From: JBBDYH01 sp040901795
GTDB taxonomy: Bacteria > Planctomycetota > Planctomycetia > Pirellulales > JALHPA01
Direction: 5' to 3'
NCBI GenBank assembly: GCA_040901795.1
Contig: JBBDYH010000127.1
Span: 1 to 64,000, forward strand
DNA length: 64,000 bases
Notes under the pieces: generated by a model
Database searches by the model: none
Seen by the model: the letters and a program-made list of their open reading frames with translations, nothing else
Told to the model about the DNA's origin: nothing
Shown here: one piece after another, positions 35,580 to 44,627 of the stretch
Layout: the number at the start of each line of letters is the position of its first letter
Numbering within the stretch: the stretch's first letter is position 1
Position numbers and translations under genes: made by a program

Positions 35580-36500
35580 GTGCTTCGCTGGCGACTATTG
35601 CTTGGCGCTGTATTCATCGCCGCGTTGGCCGGTCTGTGCTGGCTCGACGCGCGGCAGGCGCTCGGCGCGGCGCCTGGACTGTGGCTGTTCCCTCTGGCGA
35701 TTCTGCTGGCGCTCGCGGCCAGCGGTGAGATGTTGTGGATGTTGGCCAACCGGCAGATTCAGCCGCACGCCGCGGCGCTCTACGTCGGCAGTCTGGCGAT
35801 CGTGGCCAGCAATGGCGTACCGCTTTACTGGCCGGACTATCCGCCGAATTGCCCGTTGGGCCGCCTGGGGTGGCCGCTCTGCACGTTTGGGGTGGCGGTG
35901 CTGGCGGCATTCGTCGTTGAGATGGCCCGCTACCGCGCGCCGGGCAAGAGCGTCGTGCAACTCGCGGCGACTGTGCTTTCGTTCGCCTATGTCGGGCTGC
36001 TGTTGAGCTTTCTCATTCAATTGCGGGCAATCGACGTGGCCGAAGGCCAACAGACGGGGCAATGGGGTCTGGTGGCGCTGGTGTCATTGGTTGCTGTAGT
36101 CAAAGTGGCAGATATCGGTGCGTACACCGTCGGTCGCCTGGTCGGCCGTCACAAAATGACGCCGCTCCTCAGCCCCGGCAAGACATGGGAAGGGGCGGTC
36201 GGCGCGATCGTCTTTGCGGCAATCGCGGCATGGCTGGTCCGCGCTTTGTGGGTCAAGCAAGACTCGACGCTCGCTGTCGCGGCGAACGCTCCACTTATCG
36301 CATGGCTCAGTTACGGAGTTCTGATCGGCATGGTCGGGCTGCTCGGCGACCTGGCCGAGTCGCTCGTCAAGCGCGACCTCGGTCGAAAGGACTCCAGCGC
36401 CTGGATGCCCGGCTTTGGCGGTGTTTTGGACTTATTGGACTCGATACTGTTTGCGGCGCCGGTAGCGTATCTGTGCTGGGCCGGGGGGCTATTGCCGTAA
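35580..36500 (+). CDS. cdsA: Phosphatidate cytidylyltransferase
   Basis: 306 aa from a GTG start. It converts phosphatidic acid and CTP to CDP-diacylglycerol, the precursor of membrane phospholipids. Seven to eight hydrophobic helices; the family signature is at the C-terminus (SLVKRDLGRKDSSAWMPGFG then GVLDLLDSILFAAP, with the conserved lysine/arginine and aspartates). GRHKMTPLLSPGKTWEG is the second conserved block. Although uppS-cdsA is often followed by dxr and rseP, those genes are absent here and the next gene is phoH, after a 216-bp gap with no supported gene. Confidence 0.93.
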   Translation: MLRWRLLLGAVFIAALAGLCWLDARQALGAAPGLWLFPLAILLALAASGEMLWMLANRQIQPHAAALYVGSLAIVASNGVPLYWPDYPPNCPLGRLGWPLCTFGVAVLAAFVVEMARYRAPGKSVVQLAATVLSFAYVGLLLSFLIQLRAIDVAEGQQTGQWGLVALVSLVAVVKVADIGAYTVGRLVGRHKMTPLLSPGKTWEGAVGAIVFAAIAAWLVRALWVKQDSTLAVAANAPLIAWLSYGVLIGMVGLLGDLAESLVKRDLGRKDSSAWMPGFGGVLDLLDSILFAAPVAYLCWAGGLLP

Positions 36501-36716
36501 CTCCGCCAACTGCTGGTCGGCCATCGCCCGCGGCGTGTTCGTCACGACCGACAGCCGCCCCATGTCCAATGTGTAAGACGCAAACCATTTGATTCCAAAG
36601 AGTTATGTCATAGCAGCACGTCCTGGTAGCACAGCGCCTTCGCCTTCGGGTATAGTTTAGTATCTGTCAACGTACTCGCGGGGACGCGGTTCGATGGACG
36701 ATCGTGTCCTGAATTG

Positions 36717-37688
36717 ATGAATGCACAGAATATCTCGGTGGTCGACTCGAAGACGCTCCTGACGCTCTTCGGGCCTCGCGACCAGTACCTCCGCAAGATC
36801 CGCTCCGCCCTCGGTGTGACGATCTCGGCGCGGGGCGACCGCGTGCAAATTGAAGGGGATGAACAAGCGGTCGCCCAGGCGACGACCGTGCTGGAGCAGC
36901 TCAAAAGCCTGGCCCAGCGGCATGGCGAAGTCAGCTCCCACGACGTGGCGCGCGCCTTATCCTCGGCCACCGGCCAACCAGTGATCGAAGACCATGCGCC
37001 GATTGTCGGGCTGACGGCCGCCAAGCAGGTTCGCGCCCGCACACCCGGCCAGGCAGGCTATATTCAGGCGATTCAGGAACACGACCTGGTTTTTTGTATC
37101 GGACCCGCGGGCACCGGCAAAACCTATCTCGCGGTGGCGATGGCGATTTCGGCGCTGAAGCAGGAGCGAATCAAAAAGATTGTGCTGGTGCGGCCGGCGG
37201 TCGAGGCCGGAGAGAGCCTCGGTTTTTTGCCTGGCGACTTGCAGGCCAAAATCAATCCTTACCTGAGGCCGCTGCTGGACGCGCTGCGCGACCTGATGGA
37301 CTACGAGCAAGTCAAGCGGCTGACCGACCAGGACGTGATCGAAATGATCCCGCTGGCGTACATGCGCGGTCGCACGCTCAACGATGCCTTCATCATCCTC
37401 GACGAGGCGCAAAACACGACGGTCGCCCAGATGAAGATGTTTCTCACGCGGATGGGGAACAACTCGAAGGTCGTCGTTTCGGGCGACGTGACGCAGATCG
37501 ATCTGCCGCCGCACACGCGAAGTGGGCTGATCGATGGGCTCTCCCGGCTGCGGGGCATCGAAGGCTTTGCCGAAGTGCAGCTCAAGCGAGCCGACATCGT
37601 TCGACATCCGTTGGTGCAGCGCATCGTGGACGCGTACGAAGAGACGGACGACGCACGCGGGCAGAATAATCATCGGAAGCGGAAGTAG
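36717..37688 (+). CDS. PhoH family ATPase (YbeZ-like)
   Basis: 323 aa from the ATG at 36717 (a TTG lies one codon earlier). An N-terminal KH-like segment (LFGPRDQYLRKIRSALGVTI, ISARGDRVQIEG) precedes the ATPase core: Walker A GPAGTGKTYLA and Walker B FIILDEAQNTT, with VRPAVEAGESLGFLPGDL and SGDVTQIDLPPH motifs of the PhoH family. PhoH/YbeZ proteins are RNA-associated ATPases that work with YbeY in ribosome and rRNA quality control. ybeY lies two genes downstream, consistent with that link. Confidence 0.93.
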   Translation: MNAQNISVVDSKTLLTLFGPRDQYLRKIRSALGVTISARGDRVQIEGDEQAVAQATTVLEQLKSLAQRHGEVSSHDVARALSSATGQPVIEDHAPIVGLTAAKQVRARTPGQAGYIQAIQEHDLVFCIGPAGTGKTYLAVAMAISALKQERIKKIVLVRPAVEAGESLGFLPGDLQAKINPYLRPLLDALRDLMDYEQVKRLTDQDVIEMIPLAYMRGRTLNDAFIILDEAQNTTVAQMKMFLTRMGNNSKVVVSGDVTQIDLPPHTRSGLIDGLSRLRGIEGFAEVQLKRADIVRHPLVQRIVDAYEETDDARGQNNHRKRK

Positions 37689-37706
37689 CACGAATGAGCA
37701 ACGCTG

Positions 37707-37786
37707 CTGGAGTCCAAGCTTTAGCTTGTCCGGGTTGGAGTTCAAGCTTTAGCTTGTCTTTAGCAGGCTAAAGCCTGAACTCCAAC
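37707..37786. repeat. GTTGGAGTTCA-family intergenic repeat, second locus
   Basis: Tandem and inverted copies of the same element as 2965-3047. Positions 37734-37758 are the exact reverse complement of 3022-3046. It is followed by a CCTGAACCCCGAACCCCG tract (about 37792-37813), which also follows the repeat at 1498-1606. Confidence 0.85.
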
Positions 37787-37821
37787 TTATCCTGAACCCC
37801 GAACCCCGAACCCTTTCCCTC

Positions 37822-40131
37822 GTGTCAACTAGCGGACAACGCCGAACTCGGATCGAGCGCGTCGCGGCCCTCGAATTACCGCCCAACTTCTGGGAGCGGC
37901 TGTGGGAGCGCGTACAGCATGGCGACGTCTGGTTGCGAGTCGCGATGTGCGCGTTGGCGGCGGTCGTCATGTGGGGAGTGATCGAGGGTTGGAATCCCCC
38001 CTTCCCCTACCGCACGGGTGCTACGCCGCCGCGGGATGTGGTGGCGAAGACGTCGTTTAGCGTCGTCGACGACATCAAGACCGACCAGGCTCGCGAACAA
38101 GCCCGCAACCAGGCGGCATTCGTCTATATCAACGATCCTACGCCGCTGGTGCAGTTGCGGGCGCAGATGATGAATGTGATCGACGAAATCGGCAACACGG
38201 CGAAGTTTGCCGATTTGCGCGCAGCGCTGTGGGCCGGCTTTCAGCCGCCGCCGATGGAGAACGTTGAAAAGCAAACCCCCGAGCAGCAGGCGGATGAGTT
38301 TGACAAGCTGCATGCGCTCGTGGATACGAAGGAAGAATTGGCCTCGTTCGAGGGCAAACTGGCCAAGGCCTTTGTGAACCTCGAAAAGGACGGCTTCTTC
38401 ACAGAACCGGAACAGCTCAGCGCGAAGCTGATCGGCGCCTCGGAACCTGTGCAAGGAGACCCCGCGCTGATCAAGACTCATCCGCCCGGCAACGCCAAAT
38501 GGCCGCTGAGAATCAACGTCTCGCAGATCCGCAAGGACGCGGCGATTGCCGAGCTACATACCCAATTGAAGGAAGAGTTTGGGGCTGAGATCGCGCAATT
38601 GCTCTTTAATTGGCTCAAGCCCAAGCTGCCCGCCAAGACGCTGACCCTCGACGAGGCGGAAACCATCAAAGCGCGGGAAGAGGAAGCCGGCAAAATTGAG
38701 CCAGTCAAAATTCCTTATCCGGCCGGCGAAGCGGATCTGGCCAAGGCGGGCGAGCCGCTGCAGCCGGCGACCATTGAGCTTTTACGCAAGGAATACGAAG
38801 CGACGCTGGCGCAGCGCGCGTTCGAAGACAAACTGTATCGCTCGCTGGCGGTGTTCGGCATGTTCTTCGCGCTGTTTACCCTAGCCGGGTTTTATATTTA
38901 CTTTCGCAATCCGGTGCTGCTGGTCGATCTGCGTAAGTTCACGCGGCTGTTGGTGCTGTTCATGGCCGCGGTCGCTCTGGCGATGATGGCGTCCGGCGAT
39001 CGGTTGCGAGCGGAAATGATCCCGATCCTGGTCTTCGGCATGACGGTCGCGATTGCGTACAATCAGGAGCTGGCGCTGTTGCTCACCGCGGCGTTGGGGC
39101 TGGTGATCGTAATCGCGCTGGGGCAGGATTTGTCGGCGTATGTGATTCTGTTGAGCGCGAGCGCCACGTCGATCCTGCTGCTCGGTCGCGTGCGGACGCG
39201 CAGCCGGCTGATCTACGTTGGCCTGATTGCCGGTAGCGTAGCGGCGCTCACCGCGATTGGCGTCAGCGTCGTCACCAATCAGCCGAGCAACTTGCAGATG
39301 ATCTTTCACATTGTGCGCGAGGCGCACCGCGACTTTTGGTGGACGATCTTCGCTGCGTTCCTCGTTCTCGGCCTGCTCCCATTCATCGAAAAGACGTTCG
39401 ACGTGCTCACCGACCTGAGCTTGTTCGAGATTGGCGACCCGTCGCATCCGCTCTTACAGGAATTGGTGCGTCGGGCGCCCGGCACGTACAACCACTCGAT
39501 CAACGTGGCCTCGCTGGCCGAGGCGGCGGCCGAAGCGATCGGCGCCCGCGGCTTGCTGGTCCGCGTCGGCGCCTACTTCCATGACATCGGCAAGATGCTC
39601 AAGCCGGGATACTTCGTCGAAAATCAGGGCATGGGCGCGAATCGGCATGAGTCGCTTTTGCCGGCGATGAGCACGCTGGTGATCATCGCACACATTAAAG
39701 ATGGAGCGGACCTCGCGCGCCAGCACCATTTGCCGCTGCCGATCATCGAATTCATCCAGCAGCACCACGGCACGACGCTCGTCGAATATTTCTACAAACG
39801 CGCCAGTGAACAGAGCGAGGCCGACCCGCATGGCGGCGAAGTCGATGAAACCTCGTTCCGCTATCCAGGTCCCAAGCCGCAGACCAAGGAGTCCGCGGTG
39901 CTGATGCTGGCCGACGCCTCCGAAAGCGCCAGCCGCGCGCTCGTGGACCCGACGCCCGGCCGTATCGAGGGCCTGGTCCACGATCTGGCGATGAAGCGAT
40001 TGCTCGATGGTCAGTTCGACGAATGCGGCGTGACGCTCCAGGAGCTCAACGCGATCGAAGATAGCCTGATCAAATCGCTGACCGCGGTTTATCACGGACG
40101 GGTGAAGTATCCCGATCAGCGCACGGCGTGA
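37822..40131 (+). CDS. PgpH-like 7TM-HD domain phosphodiesterase
   Basis: 769 aa from a GTG start. N-terminal membrane helix (about 38-58), long extracytoplasmic region (about 60-340), a seven-helix membrane domain (about 345-520), then a cytoplasmic HD domain. HD residues: H about 558 in NHSIN, H587-D588 in FHDIGK, then HESLLPAMS and QQHHGTTLVEYF. This is the 7TMR-HDED/HDIG architecture of PgpH, which hydrolyses c-di-AMP in Listeria. I infer cyclic-dinucleotide turnover, but no diadenylate cyclase is seen in this window. It lies between phoH and ybeY, a conserved order in many bacteria. Confidence 0.92.
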   Translation: MSTSGQRRTRIERVAALELPPNFWERLWERVQHGDVWLRVAMCALAAVVMWGVIEGWNPPFPYRTGATPPRDVVAKTSFSVVDDIKTDQAREQARNQAAFVYINDPTPLVQLRAQMMNVIDEIGNTAKFADLRAALWAGFQPPPMENVEKQTPEQQADEFDKLHALVDTKEELASFEGKLAKAFVNLEKDGFFTEPEQLSAKLIGASEPVQGDPALIKTHPPGNAKWPLRINVSQIRKDAAIAELHTQLKEEFGAEIAQLLFNWLKPKLPAKTLTLDEAETIKAREEEAGKIEPVKIPYPAGEADLAKAGEPLQPATIELLRKEYEATLAQRAFEDKLYRSLAVFGMFFALFTLAGFYIYFRNPVLLVDLRKFTRLLVLFMAAVALAMMASGDRLRAEMIPILVFGMTVAIAYNQELALLLTAALGLVIVIALGQDLSAYVILLSASATSILLLGRVRTRSRLIYVGLIAGSVAALTAIGVSVVTNQPSNLQMIFHIVREAHRDFWWTIFAAFLVLGLLPFIEKTFDVLTDLSLFEIGDPSHPLLQELVRRAPGTYNHSINVASLAEAAAEAIGARGLLVRVGAYFHDIGKMLKPGYFVENQGMGANRHESLLPAMSTLVIIAHIKDGADLARQHHLPLPIIEFIQQHHGTTLVEYFYKRASEQSEADPHGGEVDETSFRYPGPKPQTKESAVLMLADASESASRALVDPTPGRIEGLVHDLAMKRLLDGQFDECGVTLQELNAIEDSLIKSLTAVYHGRVKYPDQRTA

Positions 40132-40141
40132 TATCTGGAGT

Positions 40142-40228
40142 GAGTGGTTGGTGGTGAGTGGTGAGTGGTACAGCATACTCACGGATCACCCCTCACCCCT
40201 CACCCCTCACCCCTCACCCCTCACCAAC
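40142..40228. repeat. Tandem TCACCCC / GTGAGTGG intergenic repeat
   Basis: The left part has GTGAGTGGT units and the right part four CTCACCCCTCACCCC-type units, so the tract can fold back on itself. A short ACTCACCACTCC tract of the same flavour follows the sigma-like gene near 12808-12825. It abuts the ybeY start codon. Confidence 0.7.
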
Positions 40229-40231
40229 ACT

Positions 40232-40708
40232 ATGCTTCACATCGCAATCACCAACCAACAAACGCAGGCCGTCGATGAGGATCGGCTACGGCGTGCCGTG
40301 CGCGCGATTCTGGAGGAGGAGGGCCTGCGGTCGGCGACCGTCTCCGTGGCGATTGTGGATGACGCGACGATCCACCGCTTGAACCGCGTGTATTTGCAGC
40401 ACGACATCCCCACCGACGTACTGAGCTTTGTGCTCGATCGAACGGAAACGTCGCTTGATGGCGAAGTCATCGTCAGCGCCGATACCGCGGCCGCGAAAGC
40501 GGCGCGGTTCGGTTGGACGATGGCCGATGAGCTATTGCTCTACGTCATCCACGGCACGCTGCATCTGGCGGACTACGACGATCAAGAGCCTCAGGCGTTG
40601 GCTGAAATGCGCGCCCGCGAACGGCATTACCTGGCATCCTTTGGACTTAATCCTCGCTACGACGACGTGGTCAGCGCCAAACCAGACGCACTTCCTGTGG
40701 CAAAATGA
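40232..40708 (+). CDS. ybeY: Endoribonuclease YbeY
   Basis: 158 aa from the ATG at 40232; the longer frame upstream merely translates the repeat. YbeY is a zinc-dependent RNase for 16S rRNA 3'-end maturation and 70S quality control. Seen: LNRVYLQHDIPTDVLSF (canonical substrate-side motif) and HGTLHLADYDDQEPQ. The family consensus is HGxLHLxGYDH with three zinc-binding histidines; here the third position reads D in YDD, and no histidine follows until RERHYL, 16 residues on. Either the motif is shifted or a ligand has changed. The neighbours phoH (ybeZ) and corC (ybeX) make the classic ybeZYX set. Confidence 0.92.
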   Translation: MLHIAITNQQTQAVDEDRLRRAVRAILEEEGLRSATVSVAIVDDATIHRLNRVYLQHDIPTDVLSFVLDRTETSLDGEVIVSADTAAAKAARFGWTMADELLLYVIHGTLHLADYDDQEPQALAEMRARERHYLASFGLNPRYDDVVSAKPDALPVAK

Positions 40709-40867
40709 CGAATGGCGATTGATTCGTTATTTGGATTGCCTCGCTCCCACGCGCCGCGCGGGAACGAACGCCGTGTCGCTCGGTGGCAAAGCGCTGCAGA
40801 GCGGAACGCAATTACGTTTTGACGCCGAGCGTGAGGAACAAGTACATCATTCTCGCGAGGGAGTTCC

Positions 40868-42169
40868 GTGTCGGTGACTGTTTTGCTGGTAATCATGACG
40901 CTGTTGGCAGTCGTCCTGGCGGGTTTCGCCTCGGCGGTTGCCAAGGCATTCGAGGAATCCTCTTTGGCCAAGCTCGAGGAGTTGGCTCTGAAACAGGGCA
41001 AGTCGGCCACGTTCGATTCCATTCTCGCCGGCGAAGAGCGTGCTGCCTTGGCCGCCGAAAGCTTGCGCGTGTTGTTCACCGTGGTGGCCGCGTCGATCCT
41101 TACCTGGTGGCTGACGCACGCCTGGCACGAAGGACCGGCGCCCGCGGACGTGCTCATCGATGTGCTATGGCTGGCCGGCTTCGTGCTGGCGCTGTGGGCG
41201 GCGTTGATTTGGATTCCGTCTGCCGTGGCGCGGATCTGGGCGGAACCGCTGATCCTCGCCAGTTGGCCCTTCTGCCACGTCGCGGCGAAACTCCTCAGCC
41301 CTGCGCTTATCATTACGCGCCTAGGTGAAACGGCGCTCCGCCGGGTGACGGGTCATCCAGAGGCGCCCAGCGACGAGGAAGAGCTTGAGGAAGAGCTTAA
41401 GAGCATCGTCACCGAGGGACACCGCGAAGGATTCCTGGAAGAAGAGGCCCGCGACATGATTGAAAGCGTGATCGAGTTGGGCGACGTGAGCGTCGCCGAA
41501 ATTATGACGCCCCGGACGTACATGATTTCGCTCCATGAAGACATGCCGTGGGATGAAGTCGTGCGGTTTGTGATCGAATCCGGCCACACACGGAGCCCCG
41601 TCTACGGCCGTACGCGCGACGAAATCGTGGGTGTCTTGCACGCTAAGGATGTGTTGGCCGAGCTGGCGCGGCCGGCGGCGGAGCGGCGGCCGTTGGAAAA
41701 GATCCTCCGCAAGCCGTTCTTCGTCCCGGAGACGAAGAAGGTCGATGAACTCTTGCCAGAGTTTCAGAAGAGCCGCAATCACATTGCCATCGTCCTGGAC
41801 GAATTCGGCAGCGTTTCGGGCCTGGTCACGATCGAGGACGTGATCGAGGAAATCGTGGGCGAGATCGCCGACGAGTACGACGAAGCGCTTGTGGACGGCA
41901 TCAAGTGTACGAGCGACACCGCCTGCGAAGCACTGGCTCGCGTCCACATCGAGGAGATCAACCGCCGCTTGGGAATTTCGCTCCCTGAGGATAAGGACTT
42001 TGATACGGTTGGCGGCTTTCTCTTTCACGAGCTCGGTCGCATCCCCGACGTGGGCGAGGAGGTGACCTACGGTGACGTGCGGTTCCGGATCCTCGACGCC
42101 GGACGGCGGCGAATTGACCGGGTCGCGATCGAGGTGCTGCGACCTCAGGCCGAAAACGTCGGAGAGTGA
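40868..42169 (+). CDS. Membrane CBS-domain transporter-associated protein (CorC/YbeX/TlyC-like)
   Basis: 433 aa from a GTG with a GAGGG ribosome-binding site. N-terminal DUF21/CNNM-like membrane region (about 1-150), a connecting acidic helix (EEELEEELKSIVTEGHREGF), two CBS domains (about 205-335; MTPRTYMISLHEDM, SGHTRSPVYGRTRDEIVGVL, HIAIVLDEFGSVSGLVTIED) and a C-terminal CorC_HlyC transporter-associated domain (FDTVGGFLFHELGRIPDVGE). Related proteins influence magnesium/cobalt handling. Its place right after ybeY matches ybeX. Confidence 0.9.
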   Translation: MSVTVLLVIMTLLAVVLAGFASAVAKAFEESSLAKLEELALKQGKSATFDSILAGEERAALAAESLRVLFTVVAASILTWWLTHAWHEGPAPADVLIDVLWLAGFVLALWAALIWIPSAVARIWAEPLILASWPFCHVAAKLLSPALIITRLGETALRRVTGHPEAPSDEEELEEELKSIVTEGHREGFLEEEARDMIESVIELGDVSVAEIMTPRTYMISLHEDMPWDEVVRFVIESGHTRSPVYGRTRDEIVGVLHAKDVLAELARPAAERRPLEKILRKPFFVPETKKVDELLPEFQKSRNHIAIVLDEFGSVSGLVTIEDVIEEIVGEIADEYDEALVDGIKCTSDTACEALARVHIEEINRRLGISLPEDKDFDTVGGFLFHELGRIPDVGEEVTYGDVRFRILDAGRRRIDRVAIEVLRPQAENVGE

Positions 42170-42182
42170 TGCCTAGCACACT

Positions 42183-42330
42183 CGTTCCCAGGCTCCGCCT
42201 GGGAACGCACTGTCCGCAAGGCTCTGCCTTGCAAGCACCGCGAAGACGTCGGTTCAATGCGCCCGTCGTTTGCAACGCACGGCAGGCGGAGCCTGCCCGG
42301 CATAGCGTTCCCAGGCAGAGCCTGGGAACG
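42183..42330. repeat. CGTTCCCAGG...CCTGGGAACG palindrome cluster
   Basis: Two 25-nt palindromes (42183-42207 and 42306-42330) flank a third smaller hairpin (GGCAGGC-GGA-GCCTGCC, 42281-42297). Further copies: 40742-40766 (imperfect) and 44509-44533. The cluster fills most of the gap between the corC-like gene and recO. Confidence 0.85.
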
Positions 42331-42368
42331 AGAAAACTCCGCACTTCGAATTCCGAACTCCGCACTTC

Positions 42369-43142
42369 ATGTCCGCACCCGAGAAAGCCACTGCTCTCGT
42401 CCTCCGTGTGATTGATTTCAGCGAGACCAGTGCGATCGTCACGCTCTTCACGCGCGAGTTTGGCAAGATAAGCGGGATGGCAAAGGGAGCCAAGCGGGCC
42501 AAAGGGCCGTTTGAACATGCCCTTGACCTTCTAGCCCAGTGTCGAATAGTCTTCCTCCGCAAATCGACCGGCGCCCTCGACCTCCTGACCGAAGCCAAGT
42601 TGGAGCGAAGGTTCCGGCCCCGCGGCCGCGATCTGGCAAGTCTTTACGCGGGGTACTATGTCGCCGAACTACTTATCGAACTGACGCACGAATACGACCC
42701 GCACCCGGAGCTCTTCGACGCGGCAGTGCAAACGCTCGCCGAGCTGAGCACTGTCGGCCTGTCGCGAGTTTCGTCGAGCGGGGCGGTTTCGGCCGCCGTG
42801 CTGCGCTTCGAGCTATTGGCGCTGCGGTTGCTTGGGCATTCACCGTCGTTTTCCGCATGTGCGGAATGCGGGGCCGACGTGACTCGATCGGGACGTGTGT
42901 CGTTCGGGATACTGGCAGGGGGCGTGTTGTGTGAGAAATGTCGCATCGGCAAGCGGCAACTGGTGTCGGTCAGCGGGGCGGTCGTCGAGGCGCTCGCTCG
43001 CTTTTCCGCAGACGGCGAGGCATGGCGCACGGCTGAACTGCCGGGTGCGGTGCGCGGCGAGCTGCGCGGCGTGTTGAACAACTACCTCTCGCATCTCATC
43101 GGCCACCGGCCAAAGATGCACGAGTACCTGGGACAGAAATGA
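42369..43142 (+). CDS. recO: DNA repair protein RecO
   Basis: 257 aa. RecO anneals single strands and helps load RecA in the RecFOR gap-repair pathway. The N-terminal OB-fold segment reads VIDFSETSAIVTLFTREFGK with ISGMAKGAKR, the family hallmark. A zinc-finger-like C-x2-C pair is present at CAECGADVTRSGRVSFG and CEKC. Length is typical. It starts shortly after a palindrome cluster and is followed by a fold-back repeat. Confidence 0.92.
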   Translation: MSAPEKATALVLRVIDFSETSAIVTLFTREFGKISGMAKGAKRAKGPFEHALDLLAQCRIVFLRKSTGALDLLTEAKLERRFRPRGRDLASLYAGYYVAELLIELTHEYDPHPELFDAAVQTLAELSTVGLSRVSSSGAVSAAVLRFELLALRLLGHSPSFSACAECGADVTRSGRVSFGILAGGVLCEKCRIGKRQLVSVSGAVVEALARFSADGEAWRTAELPGAVRGELRGVLNNYLSHLIGHRPKMHEYLGQK

Positions 43143-43143
43143 C

Positions 43144-43218
43144 GAATGACCAAGCACCAATGACCAACGGGGCGTGTGGCAGCACTTCATTGGTCATTGG
43201 GAATTGGTCATTGGTCGT
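43144..43218. repeat. ACCAATGACCAA / TTGGTCATTGG inverted repeat
   Basis: Arms 43144-43167 and 43190-43218 are largely complementary. It begins right after the recO stop codon (43140-43142). Confidence 0.75.
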
Positions 43219-43243
43219 TACTTAGGACAAGGATGTCCGTTTG

Positions 43244-44452
43244 ATGCAGCGTCTTCATCAAATTTCGGCTGCGTTCCTCGCCGCAAGCGCGTTCTGCGTT
43301 GCAGGTTGTTCCTGGTTTGAGCGCGAACCTGCCGACCCGTTCGCCGCGGCCCGGCCCGCGGCCGGCGGCGGTGTCGTGCAGGCCAGCTACGATCAGCCGG
43401 GGCGGCAGGTCGTCACTCCCGAGCGGCAGGCCGAGGAGCCGACCGGCTGGGATCGCTTTTCGGCCGAGAACCTGAAAAAATCGTTCAAGAAGGCGCTCGG
43501 CAAAGGCCCCAGCGAACCGATCGCGCAACAGCGCTATCGCGAAGGCGACGAGCTTTTCGGTGGCAAGGAGTTCGCGGATGCCGCCGACAAATTCGCCGAG
43601 GCTGCCGACCGCTGGCCGGATTCGTCGCTCGAAGAGAACGCCATGTTCATGCAGGTCGAAAGCCTGTTCTTCGCCGATCGCTACTCCAAGGCCTGCGACG
43701 TCTACGGCGAGTTGATGAAGAAGTACGTCAATACCAGACACCTCGATATGTGCGTACGGCGGCAGTTTGCCATCGCCGACTACTGGGTGAAGTCCGATCA
43801 GGCCAATCCGAGCTGGCCGATTACGCCGAATCTGATTGACCGGACACGGCCGTGGTTCGATACGCCTGGCAATGCAATTAAGGCTTTGGACGACGTGCGG
43901 ATCAACGACCCGCGCGGTTCCTTGGCCGACGACGCGATCATGGCCGCGGCCAACGCGTTCTTCGTCCGCGGCCGCTGGTCCGACGCCGACTACTACTACA
44001 CGCTGTTGCGCAATGATTACTCCAAGAGCGAGTTTCAGGTCCAGGCGCATCTGCTCGGCTTGCAGTGCAAGCTGAAGATGTATCAGGGTCCGGATTACGA
44101 CGGCAAGGCGCTCGTCGAGGCCGAGGAGCTGATCGACCAGATGTTGGTCCAGTTCCCGCGAGAGCTCGGCGACGAGCGCGAGCGGCTGTTCGAGGCCAAG
44201 GGCGAAGTCCGCGCTCAACTCGCTTATCGAGAGTGGCACGCCGCCCAGTTCTATGAGAAGGGCGAGTATTACGGAGGCGCGCGGTATCACTACAACGTGT
44301 TGGTCAAAGACTATCCCGGCACTCCGTTCGCCAAGGAGGCGGAGGCGCGGATCGCGCAGATCGCTCCCGAACCCGACAACCCGCCGGACCGCTTCGCGTT
44401 TTTGGATTATGTCTTTGGTCCGCCCAGCGGCAAGGCGGCGATGCGCAGATAA
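43244..44452 (+). CDS. BamD/YfiO-like tetratricopeptide lipoprotein
   Basis: 402 aa from the ATG at 43244. Lipoprotein signal with lipobox VAGC (C22). After a low-complexity linker come helical tetratricopeptide-like repeats (YREGDELFGGKEFADAADKF, AEAADRWPDSSLEENAMFMQ, KDYPGTPFAKEAEARIAQI). The pattern resembles outer-membrane assembly lipoproteins of the BamD/YfiO type but is longer. I infer a role in outer-membrane protein assembly. It precedes lptE, making a small outer-membrane biogenesis pair. Confidence 0.8.
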   Translation: MQRLHQISAAFLAASAFCVAGCSWFEREPADPFAAARPAAGGGVVQASYDQPGRQVVTPERQAEEPTGWDRFSAENLKKSFKKALGKGPSEPIAQQRYREGDELFGGKEFADAADKFAEAADRWPDSSLEENAMFMQVESLFFADRYSKACDVYGELMKKYVNTRHLDMCVRRQFAIADYWVKSDQANPSWPITPNLIDRTRPWFDTPGNAIKALDDVRINDPRGSLADDAIMAAANAFFVRGRWSDADYYYTLLRNDYSKSEFQVQAHLLGLQCKLKMYQGPDYDGKALVEAEELIDQMLVQFPRELGDERERLFEAKGEVRAQLAYREWHAAQFYEKGEYYGGARYHYNVLVKDYPGTPFAKEAEARIAQIAPEPDNPPDRFAFLDYVFGPPSGKAAMRR

Positions 44453-44627
44453 TGGGGAATGCCCGAATGGGGAATGCGGAATCGCAAGCGTGCGACATAG
44501 CGGTTTCTCGTTCCCACGCTCCGCGTGGGAACGCACGCGTTCGCCGCTCTGCGGTGCGAGACCTGATGGCGCTGCCATTCGTTATTCGTCATTGCGGTCC
44601 ATTCCCCATTCCCCATTCCCCATTCCG
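44452..44627. repeat. ATTCCCC-type inverted repeat containing a CGTTCCCA palindrome
   Basis: Left GGGGAATG copies start within the stop codon of the BamD-like gene; right CATTCCCCATTCCCCATTCC copies end inside the lptE reading frame. A 25-nt palindrome (44509-44533) of another repeat family sits in the loop. The right arm is translated as FPIPHSPF. Confidence 0.8.

Noticed and set aside
36501..36716. Possible remnant of dxr/rseP between cdsA and phoH
   Set aside because: I expected these genes from common synteny, but the 216-bp gap shows no trace of either.
40142..40228. N-terminal extension of YbeY from 40148
   Set aside because: The added residues only translate the TCACCCC repeat (HPSPLT units); the ATG at 40232 gives the canonical start.
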